Assembly (NCBI RefSeq): GCF_013127955.1
Contig: NZ_CP053435.1
Coordinates: 4,898,001-4,962,000 of the forward strand
Length of the DNA: 64,000 nt
Direction of reading: 5' to 3'
Source of the DNA: Spirosoma taeanense
GTDB lineage: Bacteria > Bacteroidota > Bacteroidia > Cytophagales > Spirosomataceae
Both the position numbers and the translations under genes were made by a program. Below the pieces are notes generated by a model. The model worked only from the letters and a program-made list of their open reading frames with translations, had not been told where the DNA came from and did not search any database. This document shows positions 18,033-27,069 of this stretch, in pieces. Numbering within the stretch: the first letter of the stretch is position 1; each line of letters begins with the position of its first letter.

Positions 18033-19447
18033 TTTTCACTCAGCTTAGTCAGCTGATCGGCGTTTTTATGGACTTTCTCGATGGCGGCCGCGATATCGGC
18101 CATATCCGATTTACTGCCGAGCAGCATATTCTGCGTAAACCAGACGGCTTCCTGATTGCATAGCTTGTCATTCTGTGGGCACTGGTTCTGCTCTACGTAC
18201 CCCCTAAAATCCAGCATTTCTTTGGGGTACGCCTTCCGAAAGTTTTTCGACTGGAAGGCGTCGTTTAGGTAGGGCTGATTGTTGAGCGTAGCGTAACCGC
18301 TCGAACAGGGAATACCTTCGGCCCGGAGCGCCTTTAGGAACCCGTCCCGCGACAATCCCTTGAAGCCTTCCTGCTGATACCGGAAGGGAAACAGGTGAAA
18401 CGCAGCCCGGGTCACGTCATCGTACAGCTTATAGGGCACAATTCCGGGAATAGCCTGAATCTGCGCTTTAAGGTAAGCCGCGTTTTCGTTACGGGTGGTG
18501 GTCTGGGCATCCAGCCGTTTCAGCTGAGCGAGTCCAATAGCGGCCTGGTAGTCCGTTATGCGCAGTTTCGTTCCCTGCATGACGCTGCCGACACTCACCG
18601 AGCCTACTCCCGCGTTATAGGGATTACCGAAGTTCTGGTACGAAAAACAACGGTCCATGAAGCTATCGTCGTTACTGACAATGGCTCCCCCCTCCCCGAT
18701 GGACAGATTTTTCGAGTTCTGGAAGCTGAAGCAGCCCGCGTGCCCAAACGTGCCTACCTTCTGATGGTTGATTTCGGCCAGATGGGCCTGGCAGGCATCT
18801 TCAATCACAACCAGCTTATGCTTTTGGGCAATGGGCAGAATCCGGTTCATATCGGCGGGTAAGCCCAGAATATGCACCGGTAAGATCGCTTTGGTACGCG
18901 GGGTAATTTTTGCTTCAATTTTGGCCGGGTCAATCTGAAAGGTTTCCGGGTCGACATCAACAAAAATGGGCATGGCGCCGGTAGCCAGCACGGCCGCCAC
19001 GGTGGCGGTAAAGGTATAGGGCGGCACAAGAACCTCATCGCCCGCCCGAACGTCGAGTTGAGTGAGCGCCGTAATCAGGGCATTGGTTCCGTTGACGACC
19101 AGCAAACTTCGTTTTGCACCCAGCGCCTGCGCCCATTTCTGTTCAAACTCCGTCGTTACGGCCGACCGGGACCAGATGCCACTCCGGACTACGTCAAGCA
19201 ACTGTTTTTCGTCAGTTTCCGGGTTCCAGATGGGCCAGGTAGTCCAGCCTTTTAGGCGGATGGGCGCACCGCCCAGTAAGGCCGGTTTATCCGACGACGT
19301 AAGCAGCACCGGTCCCAATGACTCAGGTAAGGGAGCGGCCGGACTGCTGAGACTATTGGTCAGCAAAGAAGGGGTTATGACGGCGCTTAGACCCGTCAAT
19401 GAATTTTGTTTGATGAATTCTCGCCTTGACACATTCTTGTTCAGCAT
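18029..19447 (-). CDS. Tat-exported DegT/DnrJ/EryC1-type aminotransferase
   Basis: 472 residues with a twin-arginine leader (NVSRREFIKQNSLTGLSAVI). The PLP-dependent sugar aminotransferase domain follows: VVNGTNALITAL, PPYTFTATVAAVL, IEDACQAH, and SFQNSKNLSIGEGGAI with the Schiff-base Lys near residue 245. DegT enzymes transaminate keto-sugars, usually nucleotide-linked, in the cytoplasm. A Tat leader implies that it folds with PLP and then acts in the periplasm. It follows a Tat-exported oxidoreductase by 14 nt, as if the pair oxidise and then aminate or deaminate an exported sugar. Confidence 0.88.
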   Translation of the reverse strand: MLNKNVSRREFIKQNSLTGLSAVITPSLLTNSLSSPAAPLPESLGPVLLTSSDKPALLGGAPIRLKGWTTWPIWNPETDEKQLLDVVRSGIWSRSAVTTEFEQKWAQALGAKRSLLVVNGTNALITALTQLDVRAGDEVLVPPYTFTATVAAVLATGAMPIFVDVDPETFQIDPAKIEAKITPRTKAILPVHILGLPADMNRILPIAQKHKLVVIEDACQAHLAEINHQKVGTFGHAGCFSFQNSKNLSIGEGGAIVSNDDSFMDRCFSYQNFGNPYNAGVGSVSVGSVMQGTKLRITDYQAAIGLAQLKRLDAQTTTRNENAAYLKAQIQAIPGIVPYKLYDDVTRAAFHLFPFRYQQEGFKGLSRDGFLKALRAEGIPCSSGYATLNNQPYLNDAFQSKNFRKAYPKEMLDFRGYVEQNQCPQNDKLCNQEAVWFTQNMLLGSKSDMADIAAAIEKVHKNADQLTKLSEK

Positions 19448-19461
19448 AGCTTATGGGCATC

Positions 19462-20472
19462 TTACTGCTTCACCTTTTTCAGTACGCTCTCCAGACTTAC
19501 CACCGCTCCACCCCGCCGTTTACTTTCGTCGGCTGCTTCCATAAACGCAAATATCTCAATCGTCTCATCGGGCGTAACGGGTACCTTACCGGTTTCGAAG
19601 TAGCTGATGATCTGCTTCAGCAACGGCTCGTAGCCATTATAAGGCCCTAGTCGCACATTGGCGGTCTGCGTATACACCGTTCCGCCATAGTCGTGCTTGC
19701 CGGTTCGGGTACCCCGGAACGTACCAATACGTCCGTCGTTCCAGGTGCCAATTACAACGTCGGTATCCGGCGTATGCACCCGAACTACCTCCCGACAGCC
19801 GGTTCCCATAACAGTGAAGAGCGTTTCGACGCCGTGGATTCCGTACCAGAACAAATCAGGATGCGTTTTTTCAAGTACCGCCGGGCTGAACGTATCCGCA
19901 CCCAATACCTGGCTTTTGTTGATGGCTTCGACTCCCGTTATGTAGCGAAGTGACGACGCGGAGAACACTGGAATACCATATTGGCGGGAGGCATCGAAGA
20001 TAGCCACGACATCGGCCAGCGAAGCCGCCATGGGCTTGTCGATGAACACGCGCTTGCCCGCTTTCAGCACTTGAAGTGCCTGCTCGCGATGGAGCCGACC
20101 ATCATTGGTTTCCAGCAGAACGACATCTACTTTTTTGAGCAGGTCGGCAATGGAATCAACGATTTTGACATTGAGCTTTTTTACTTCGTCAACATAGCCT
20201 GGAATCCGCTTCGTGCTGCTTTCAATGTCTTTACTGCCATAGGGATAGGCTGCTACTACCTGATACCCTTTATAATCCGGATTTGCTTCCGCAGCGTTCA
20301 GGACTTTAGTAAAGGCTGTACTGTGAGACGTGTCCAGACCGATAATGCCAACCCGTTTTCCTTTCTCGACCGCTGGCCGGACCGGCCCTATCCATTCTGG
20401 CTTACTCAGCAGGACGCTGCCAAGCGCAGCATTTTTCAGGAAGATTCGGCGGGTAGGAGTCCAGTTGTTCAT
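19462..20472 (-). CDS. Tat-exported Gfo/Idh/MocA family oxidoreductase
   Basis: 336 residues. The twin-arginine leader TRRIFLKNAALGSVLLSK is at residues 7-24, followed by the Rossmann segment RVGIIGLDTSHSTAFTKVL and the family Lys in FIDKPMAASL. It is shorter than the two other members in this window and belongs to a different subgroup: GLDTSH replaces the usual G-x-G-x-x-G. It heads the eight-gene minus-strand operon that ends with nagB. Confidence 0.82.
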   Translation of the reverse strand: MNNWTPTRRIFLKNAALGSVLLSKPEWIGPVRPAVEKGKRVGIIGLDTSHSTAFTKVLNAAEANPDYKGYQVVAAYPYGSKDIESSTKRIPGYVDEVKKLNVKIVDSIADLLKKVDVVLLETNDGRLHREQALQVLKAGKRVFIDKPMAASLADVVAIFDASRQYGIPVFSASSLRYITGVEAINKSQVLGADTFSPAVLEKTHPDLFWYGIHGVETLFTVMGTGCREVVRVHTPDTDVVIGTWNDGRIGTFRGTRTGKHDYGGTVYTQTANVRLGPYNGYEPLLKQIISYFETGKVPVTPDETIEIFAFMEAADESKRRGGAVVSLESVLKKVKQ

Positions 20473-20611
20473 GGGCCAACGAATAGCGAGTGACTACGTT
20501 GAAGGATGAATGTTTATTTCCTGATAAGCATCTTTCTGCCCTAACTCTACTGTAAGCCTTTCATTGCCGTATAATCGGCGTGAAACGCATGCTCCAATGC
20601 GCCAATCTAAA

Positions 20612-20959
20612 TTAGGTGTATTGGTAGGCCCACCAGATCAGAAGGCCCTGTACAGGCAGCCTTCCCCAGCGTATCCAGGGCGAAATTGCAGCGAACTGAT
20701 CGGCCGTAGCCATATAGATATTGGCTGGAAAGACGGCAATCAGCAGGAGAATCAACCCCCAGGCCGACAGCGAACGGGTTGCCGGAAACAGCAGGCCCAA
20801 ACCGAGCCCAATTTCCGCTACTCCGCTCAGAACGACCATCAGGTTATGCGCCGGAATATAAGGCGGCATAATTGCCAGGTAAAACCGGGGGCTGACAAAA
20901 TGATTTATACCCGCAGCGACGTAAACAAACGCCTGAACGTAAAGACTTAAACTGTTCAT
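20612..20959 (-). CDS. DoxX-family membrane protein
   Basis: 115 residues and four predicted membrane helices (LYVQAFVYVAAGINHF, NLMVVLSGVAEIGLGLGLLF, LSAWGLILLLIAVFPANIYM and the C-terminal PVQGLLIWWAY). The AGINHF and PANIYMA pieces are characteristic of DoxX-like proteins. The start is ATG at 20959; a longer frame begins with GTG at 20998 and adds a polar segment with no support. Function in Bacteroidota is unknown. It is divergent from the small secreted protein gene at 21084. Confidence 0.75.
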   Translation of the reverse strand: MNSLSLYVQAFVYVAAGINHFVSPRFYLAIMPPYIPAHNLMVVLSGVAEIGLGLGLLFPATRSLSAWGLILLLIAVFPANIYMATADQFAAISPWIRWGRLPVQGLLIWWAYQYT

Positions 20960-21083
20960 ATAAGTATAGTTCAGATCAGGCGTTGGAGTTGATGTCACCT
21001 GCAGTTCATAAAACTATAAACTTTCGGTCATTGATTAAACCCTCACCGGGAAATAGCGTCCAACCGACAAAACAACAAAAGCC

Positions 21084-21386
21084 ATGAACGTAAAAACGAT
21101 GGTAGTGGCCCTGATGGCGCTGTTTATGTCGGCTGGTGCCTATGCCCAGAGCCAGACACAGGTCTACAAAGTAAAACCCCGCCTGACATCCGAACAACGG
21201 GCCGCCAGGAAAGCAGAAATGAAAGCGAAACTGGCTCAAATGACGCCCGCTGAACGGAAAGCCTTCAAACAGGCGCACCGCCAGCAGATGCAGGCTCGCC
21301 TGAACGCTATGACTCCTGAACAGCGTGAGCGCGTTATGCAGCGCCGACGCGAACATAAAGCCTTGAAACAGCAGTCTGGAAGATAG
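21084..21386 (+). CDS. Small secreted, highly charged helical protein
   Basis: 100 residues: signal peptide MNVKTMVVALMALFMSAGAYAQ, then an almost purely helical Arg/Lys/Glu/Gln/Met-rich body with two similar units (LAQMTPAERKAFKQAHRQQM and LNAMTPEQRERVMQRRREH). The layout resembles periplasmic Spy/CpxP-type chaperones or DUF4890 proteins, but this is a composition-level similarity only. It ends 40 nt before a strong terminator. Confidence 0.65.
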   Translation: MNVKTMVVALMALFMSAGAYAQSQTQVYKVKPRLTSEQRAARKAEMKAKLAQMTPAERKAFKQAHRQQMQARLNAMTPEQRERVMQRRREHKALKQQSGR

Positions 21387-21425
21387 TTAGTTTGTTTGCC
21401 ATACATACCCCACTGTAGCTACGCT

Positions 21426-21457
21426 GTGGCCTGCAAGTTTGCAGGCCACTTTTTTTA
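21426..21457. terminator. Bidirectional terminator
   Basis: Perfect 10-bp GC-rich stem (21426-21435 with 21440-21449), AGTT tetraloop, then a run of T. It serves the plus-strand gene ending at 21386. The opposite gene's stop (21455) lies inside the T run. Confidence 0.9.
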
Positions 21458-22627
21458 GCTGACGATGTGTCCTACAAACCCGGCACTGTTATCCAGAATC
21501 AGGCCTCCGCGCCGGAAACCCAGCCCACAGGCTTCGCCCGCGTAAAAGACCCCGGCCTGAAAAATCCGCCCGGCCGAATCCTGCGGAAAATCGACGTATT
21601 CCTGGTAAATTTTGTTGTACTCGCCGTATTCGCCATCGGCGGCCTGCCGTTCGCTGCCATCGGCGTTCAGTATCCGGACATTGGCGCCCTCCCGCCCGAA
21701 GAGCACTTTTTCCACGCAGGCTTTACCCGCCAGCGGTTTCGTGTCGGTTTCAAGTAGCAACGGGTGATGGGGGTAGAGCTCCCAGAGAATTTTCAGAATG
21801 TACTTAGACTGAAACAGTAACGTATAGGCCGGGTTAAGGACAACGCCCAGCCGTTTTCGGCTGATTGCGGTCAGCAGACTGGTGAGTTCAGATTCTTCTT
21901 CGGCAATGGACTCCCATGGCACCAGCTTGAACCAGAAATCCATCTTTTCGAACTGGCCGTTTTTCGGATTCTGCCAGAAAATGCCTTCCTCATTTGAAAA
22001 TTCCACGTTATCAATAAAGTCAAATTCGATATCGAAACCGGCTTCACGAGCCGCTTCGCCAATCAGCGCTACGTTGGCGTCGTCTTCGGGAAACCCTCGC
22101 ATGGCCGACAGCAGTAACGTAGGCTGCAAATCCGGGTTGAGCGCGAGGAGTTCTTCAAACTGACCCGTTAAGGTTTCGAACACGGCGTTGAACTGCTGGC
22201 TTTCGTCGAGGCCGTTGGCTTTCAGATGGGCGTACTGCACAACGGCTGTTTCGGGCAGGCAGGTGGCCGTATCAGCGTTGAACTCAATCAGCTTAATCCC
22301 TTTGCCGTCGATACCACCCGCCAGATCGAAGCGCCCGTACAGATGGATGTTCCGGTCATCGTCCCACGATAGCTTAATGAGCTCAACAAGATTTGCCGGA
22401 ATACCCAGTTCGGCGAAACGGTTGTTGTCAATTACATGCTGTCCGGCCGCCACCATCATCTCAAATAGTTCATTGGCGGCTTCGTAGTAAGCATCGGCTT
22501 CGGTGGGCGTTACAATAACTACTTCGTTGGTCAGATACGGCAGCGTATCCTGACCGAGCATCCAGTCCCAGCCAAGATTACGCAGTTGCGTATCGGGCGA
22601 GGTAGCGAGGGGTTTGAGAGAAATCAT
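21455..22627 (-). CDS. Glutathionylspermidine synthase-like ATP-grasp protein
   Basis: 390 residues of the Gsp_synth family, the pre-ATP-grasp plus ATP-grasp ligase domain of glutathionylspermidine synthetase. RNLGWDWMLGQDTLPYL, GRFDLAGGIDGKGIKLIEFNADT, KLVPWESIA, LLETDTKPL and VEKVLFGREGANV are family blocks. Bacteroidota are not known to make trypanothione-like thiols, so the amide bond it forms is unknown. It has no signal peptide and is a monocistronic unit, divergent from the nucleoside hydrolase gene. Confidence 0.85.
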   Translation of the reverse strand: MISLKPLATSPDTQLRNLGWDWMLGQDTLPYLTNEVVIVTPTEADAYYEAANELFEMMVAAGQHVIDNNRFAELGIPANLVELIKLSWDDDRNIHLYGRFDLAGGIDGKGIKLIEFNADTATCLPETAVVQYAHLKANGLDESQQFNAVFETLTGQFEELLALNPDLQPTLLLSAMRGFPEDDANVALIGEAAREAGFDIEFDFIDNVEFSNEEGIFWQNPKNGQFEKMDFWFKLVPWESIAEEESELTSLLTAISRKRLGVVLNPAYTLLFQSKYILKILWELYPHHPLLLETDTKPLAGKACVEKVLFGREGANVRILNADGSERQAADGEYGEYNKIYQEYVDFPQDSAGRIFQAGVFYAGEACGLGFRRGGLILDNSAGFVGHIVS

Positions 22628-22735
22628 ATCGTTTCGGGCAGATTGGCCTGTGGCTAAACTTGAGTTGTGTTCAGGGACGTAGCGTCAGACTTAACCGCTA
22701 CAGGATGTATATTCCGGTCAAAATTACCGAATCCC

Positions 22736-23731
22736 ATGACCCGAGCTCTAATTTTCCTCATCCTTGTCCTGTTTGTTTTTGAAGCAGCCGTCGCTCAGCG
22801 CCAACCTGCCCGTTCGGCGGTGCCGGTGATTTTCGATACCGATATGGGGCCGGACTATGACGACGTTGGGGCCATTACGTTGCTGCACGCCCTGGCCGAC
22901 AGCGGACAGGCCCGAATCTTGGCCACCATCGCCAGCACCAAATACCCGAAAGTAACCCAGGTGCTGAATGTGCTCAACACCTACTTTGGCCGCCCTGACC
23001 TGCCCATTGGCGTGCCCAAAGGCGATGCCGTCACCGATAAGGATACGCAGCACTGGTCGGATACGATCACGGCCCGTTATCCGCATAAAGTCAAATCGAA
23101 TGATGAGGTACCGGATGCCGTTACGCTCTATCGTCAGATTCTGGCCCAACAGCCTGACCGCAGCGTAACCATCATTACGGTCGGGTTTCTGACCAATCTG
23201 GCGAATTTACTTAACTCTCAGCCCGACCGGTACTCCCGGCTATCGGGCAAGGACCTGGTCGCGCAGAAAGTAAAGAATCTGGTTAGTATGGCCGGCAAGT
23301 TTCCGGGCGGCCGGGAGTACAATGTGTTCAGGGATACGCCAGCTTCGAAGATTGTTTTTGCCCAATGGCCAACGCCAATTCTGATGAGTGGCTTCGAGAT
23401 TGGCGAGAAAATCCACAGCGGTAAACCGCTGACTCAGAATGCCCAGATTCGCAACAGTCCCGTTAAGGACGTTTTTACGATTAGCCTTCCAAAATCCAAA
23501 GAAGATATAGGCGGGCGGATGAGCTGGGACCAGACGGCCGTCCTGGTTGGAATTAAAGGCTACGAGCCGTACTACACGGTCAAATCCGGACGGCTGACGC
23601 TTAACGCGGACGGTTCTAACGGCTGGGACGACGCTGGTCAAGGGCATCAGCATCTGGTCGTGAAGATGCCGGTGCCGCAGGTCGAAAAACTGATCAACGA
23701 CCTCATGCAACACCAGCCCATCCGTCGGTAA
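22736..23731 (+). CDS. Secreted nucleoside hydrolase (inosine-uridine type)
   Basis: 331 residues from ATG 22736. A longer frame from 22667 exists but would hide the signal peptide MTRALIFLILVLFVFEAAVAQ. The calcium-binding signature VIFDTDMGPDYDD (residues 32-43) defines the family, which hydrolyses the N-glycosidic bond of nucleosides to base and ribose. TVGFLTNLANLL and FEIGEKI are further family segments. The signal points to periplasmic salvage. Its stop codon directly abuts the glpD stop on the other strand. Confidence 0.88.
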   Translation: MTRALIFLILVLFVFEAAVAQRQPARSAVPVIFDTDMGPDYDDVGAITLLHALADSGQARILATIASTKYPKVTQVLNVLNTYFGRPDLPIGVPKGDAVTDKDTQHWSDTITARYPHKVKSNDEVPDAVTLYRQILAQQPDRSVTIITVGFLTNLANLLNSQPDRYSRLSGKDLVAQKVKNLVSMAGKFPGGREYNVFRDTPASKIVFAQWPTPILMSGFEIGEKIHSGKPLTQNAQIRNSPVKDVFTISLPKSKEDIGGRMSWDQTAVLVGIKGYEPYYTVKSGRLTLNADGSNGWDDAGQGHQHLVVKMPVPQVEKLINDLMQHQPIRR

Positions 23732-25390
23732 TTAAACGCTCGCCATTTCGGAGCGTTCGGGCGTCAGACCGGCCTGCTTCACAAACGACGCCAGCAGAGA
23801 CTGGTAGTTCCGCACCTGCTGGCGGCCGTGCTCCTCGCTCCAGCCCAGTTCAGCAGCCATCAGATCGCCGACCTGCGGAACGAGCTGAGCGGTCAGTTGC
23901 CAGTCGGACAGTTCGAGTCGCCAGCGCCGGGCCAGTACGTCGCGAAGGGTCATGGCCATTTCTTCGCGCACCTGATAGATGACCTCGGCCTGCAGAAACG
24001 GCTGACTGGCGGTGAGCTTCTGCGCCAGCGCTGGTTGTTCGAGTATGAGCTGAGCTACTCGTTCGGCGCGGTTACCATAGGTTCGCATCAGGTGCTGGCA
24101 ACTGTCTGCTGGCAGACCGTATCGTTGCTGTAACGTCTGCCAAGCAGCAAACTGGTAGTTTTCGCCCCCAACCAGAAAGTGGGTTTCGGTAGCACTCTGC
24201 GCCGGATTGCTTAATAATTGACCGACCTGATCAATGAGGTCCTGCGCCATCAGGCGGTAGGTTGTCCATTTACCACCGAGCAGACTAAGCAGGCCCGATG
24301 CCGGATCGTGTTCGACTTCGTGGTCACGCAACAAAGCTTTTGTATCAGTGCGGCTGCTCACAATCAGGGGTCGGATACCGCCAAAGCCGGCCTGTACATC
24401 GGCACGATCGGGCGTTTTAGCCAGATAAGGCCGAAGTGTGTCAAGCAGATAATCCACTTCCTGCGGCTCCAGAACCGGCTCGTGGTTCAGATCGGAATAA
24501 TCATTGTCGGTCGTACCGACAAATACCTTATCGCCAAATGGAATGGCGAACACCACCCGGCCATCCGCCGTTTTTGGAATGAGTATGGCGCAGTCGCTGC
24601 GGAGAGTTTCGCGGGGCAAAACCAGGTGAACGCCTTTACTAGGCCGAATGCGCGGGTCAAGCGCAGGATTAGCCATCCGCCGGACCGCGTCGGCATAGGG
24701 ACCGGTACAATTCAGAAATAGTTTAGATCGAATAGCAACCGTCTCGCCGGTTAGCTGGTCCTGCGCAGTTGCTGTTGTCAGCTGGCCATTAACGTCATGC
24801 TTAAATCCCGTTACGGCTGCATAGTTTACCACAGCTGCTCCAGCCTCATCGGCCGAGTGGGCCAGCGCAAGGGCATAGCGGGCGTCGTTGAACTGTCCGT
24901 CATAGTAGAGTACGGCGCTATGCATCTGCGGAGTTAGGGTCGGCATGCGTTCTAGCGCCTGCGCCCGGTTAAGCCAGCGTCCTTTGGGAAAGGCATCATG
25001 ACGCGCGAAGTAGCTGTAGAGCGTTAGGCCAATGGACATATACAGGCCTTCAAACGCGCTGAATACCGGCGTCATCAACGCTAGTGGATGGGCCAGATGC
25101 GGAGCGTTACGTAATACAGTCCGTCGTTCGGCCAGGCCGTGCCGCACCTGCCGAAGCTGCGCCAGATCGAGCTTTTTAACAGCCTGCTCCAGATACCGGA
25201 CCCCGCCGTGAATCAGTTTGGTGGAGCGCGATGAGGTTTCGCTCGCAATATCGCCCCGATCAATCAGCGCTACCCGATAGCCACGTAAAGCTGCGTCCAA
25301 AGCCGCCCCGGCCCCGCTGGCCCCGGCCCCGATAATACACACGTCGAATGTTTCCCCGCTCAGCCGCTTCCAGTTCTGTTCCCGATTCAT
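23732..25390 (-). CDS. glpD: Aerobic glycerol-3-phosphate dehydrogenase
   Basis: 552 residues, an FAD-dependent quinone-linked enzyme converting sn-glycerol-3-phosphate to DHAP at the membrane. The FAD loop is VCIIGAGASGAGAALDAALRG (residues 17-37). SSRSTKLIHGGVRYLEQ, VFVGTTDNDY and LSLLGGKWTTYR are GlpD signatures, and the C-terminal domain VREEMAMTLRDVLARRWRLEL is typical. No glpF or glpK lies nearby. The ATG at 25390 gives the standard N-terminus. Confidence 0.95.
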   Translation of the reverse strand: MNREQNWKRLSGETFDVCIIGAGASGAGAALDAALRGYRVALIDRGDIASETSSRSTKLIHGGVRYLEQAVKKLDLAQLRQVRHGLAERRTVLRNAPHLAHPLALMTPVFSAFEGLYMSIGLTLYSYFARHDAFPKGRWLNRAQALERMPTLTPQMHSAVLYYDGQFNDARYALALAHSADEAGAAVVNYAAVTGFKHDVNGQLTTATAQDQLTGETVAIRSKLFLNCTGPYADAVRRMANPALDPRIRPSKGVHLVLPRETLRSDCAILIPKTADGRVVFAIPFGDKVFVGTTDNDYSDLNHEPVLEPQEVDYLLDTLRPYLAKTPDRADVQAGFGGIRPLIVSSRTDTKALLRDHEVEHDPASGLLSLLGGKWTTYRLMAQDLIDQVGQLLSNPAQSATETHFLVGGENYQFAAWQTLQQRYGLPADSCQHLMRTYGNRAERVAQLILEQPALAQKLTASQPFLQAEVIYQVREEMAMTLRDVLARRWRLELSDWQLTAQLVPQVGDLMAAELGWSEEHGRQQVRNYQSLLASFVKQAGLTPERSEMASV

Positions 25391-25513
25391 TTAGGCAATA
25401 TACGGCATTTAGCCCAGTAAGTAGTGAAGTAAGGCCGGTAGATTTTCGACTTAACGATTTGTTAACCAGTTTACTTACCTCTACTGATTCAGTTTATTGG
25501 CAGTAGCGCTGAT

Positions 25514-26131
25514 TTAAGCGGAGAAGCCCCGACTGCGACTTCCGCCGAAAAAGCCACTGCGGCCACCCGAGGGCCGGACCGTGCGCGTGACCCGCGACGA
25601 GCGGATGTTCTCACCCAGTTGAGTCGAACGGCGGTACAGATCCGGATTGGCATAAACCCCCGACCCATACCGGCGGACGTCGTTGCGATACTGCGGGGCC
25701 GTAGAGCGTCCGAGCATATACCCCAGACTCCCCCACAGCAGCACATTCGCCAGACCATTGTGGTGGTGAGCACCGTAGGCCGATGGATTATTCAGGTAGG
25801 TACTGGTCGACTGATCCGTTTCTACAAGTCGCCGGGCGGCTTCAACGCTCAATGTATCGCGATGGCCGTCGAAATAACTGACAATCGCACCGGCCTGACC
25901 GGGTTCAGCCTGCACCTCGTCGGTAATCTTGAAATTACCCGGTGCCGTCTCGGTGATGTAGGTTCGAACGCCCCGGCCAAAACTGGTTTCTGTTCGTTCG
26001 GCTTCATCGGAGCGGTTGTTGCCGCAGCTTTGCAGCAGAGCCGCGCCATTAAGCAGAGCCAGGCTCAGAGTAGTACTGAGCGTAATATCTTTTACGCGCC
26101 GAAGAACGGCATGCTGACGGAGCGGTGTCAT
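25514..26131 (-). CDS. UPF0323-like lipoprotein
   Basis: 205 residues starting at ATG 26131 (MTPLRQHAVL; a TTG two codons earlier is less likely). A hydrophobic leader ends in a lipobox-like LLQSC, predicting a lipid-anchored protein. Two blocks match my memory of the UPF0323 family (Campylobacter Cj0371 type): TETAPGNFKITDE after the anchor and a C-terminal GGRSGFFGGSRSRGFSA rich in Gly, Ser and Arg. The exact function of the family is unknown. It forms a single-gene unit. Confidence 0.6.
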   Translation of the reverse strand: MTPLRQHAVLRRVKDITLSTTLSLALLNGAALLQSCGNNRSDEAERTETSFGRGVRTYITETAPGNFKITDEVQAEPGQAGAIVSYFDGHRDTLSVEAARRLVETDQSTSTYLNNPSAYGAHHHNGLANVLLWGSLGYMLGRSTAPQYRNDVRRYGSGVYANPDLYRRSTQLGENIRSSRVTRTVRPSGGRSGFFGGSRSRGFSA

Positions 26132-26228
26132 AATCAAATCAGAGAATAGTCAGCTACTAAACTACGACACCGGCGATGGGGTTACAAATAGTTCCGGATA
26201 AGCTGACCCAGGGGTCGGTGAGCGGTCG

Positions 26229-26987
26229 TCAGAACGGACGGTAATGGTTGCCAAACAGCACCATAAGCCCTGCTGATGCGCTCACAACACTCATGACCCG
26301 CTGGCAGTTAAACCGCGATGTCTGCAGGGTACCGTAGCTGCTCAGGCTTTTTGAGGTTACGGCATCAAACGTAAACTGAGAATGCGTATAATCGCCACTC
26401 AGATGCAGTGACAGGCAGCGGCCAAGCCGGTAGCGCAGGCTTACTCCTCCCCCCAATGCAACTGCCGCGTTCGGTGAGCCTGTTGTTTTCACCAGCATAT
26501 TTACATCACCAAACTTAGCCGACATAGCGGTTTCGGGAAGCCGGGTCATAGCCTGTCCTACCAGCAGCCGGGCGTCCAGCGAGAATCGCTCCATCGGAAT
26601 ACTTATGTAGGGGCCAGCCATCAGCGTCGTTATCGACCAGTTATCGGCTTTCGCCGTCCAGACGGTTGAATTAGCACGGGAGGCAGCATCAATCAGCTCG
26701 TGCGTCTGCAACGCATTCTGGTGTTGTTCTCCGCGCACCATTAGACCTACCGGACCAACAATCCGGTAACCAATTGCGGCATTAACAGCCAGGCCCTGTC
26801 CCGCCATACCGGCTTTTGAATCCGTAACCGAGCAACTGGCAAACCGCCCCAGAGGTAAACTGCCCCCTGCAGAAACGGCAAAAAATCCTTTTTTATCCTG
26901 ATACGATAAGATAAACGACTTCTGGCTCTGACAGAAGGACAAGCTTGTTACTACACTCGCCAGGATAGTTAAGAAAACTCGCTTCAT
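26229..26987 (-). CDS. Secreted beta-barrel hypothetical protein
   Basis: 252 residues from ATG 26987 with a signal peptide (MKRVFLTILASVVTSLSFC). The rest alternates small and aromatic/hydrophobic residues (GGSLPLGRF, GVSLRYRLGRCLSLHLSGDY, ASAGLMVLFGNHYRPF), as in small outer-membrane barrels. No family name is recognisable. The frame also opens at a TTG two codons upstream. Confidence 0.65.
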   Translation of the reverse strand: MKRVFLTILASVVTSLSFCQSQKSFILSYQDKKGFFAVSAGGSLPLGRFASCSVTDSKAGMAGQGLAVNAAIGYRIVGPVGLMVRGEQHQNALQTHELIDAASRANSTVWTAKADNWSITTLMAGPYISIPMERFSLDARLLVGQAMTRLPETAMSAKFGDVNMLVKTTGSPNAAVALGGGVSLRYRLGRCLSLHLSGDYTHSQFTFDAVTSKSLSSYGTLQTSRFNCQRVMSVVSASAGLMVLFGNHYRPF

Positions 26988-27069
26988 GGCCAACCGAATT
27001 CGATGTAAGTTACTTTTAACTCACAAACAAATTCAGTGCCACTATTTCGGTAACTTCAATCAGGAAATC

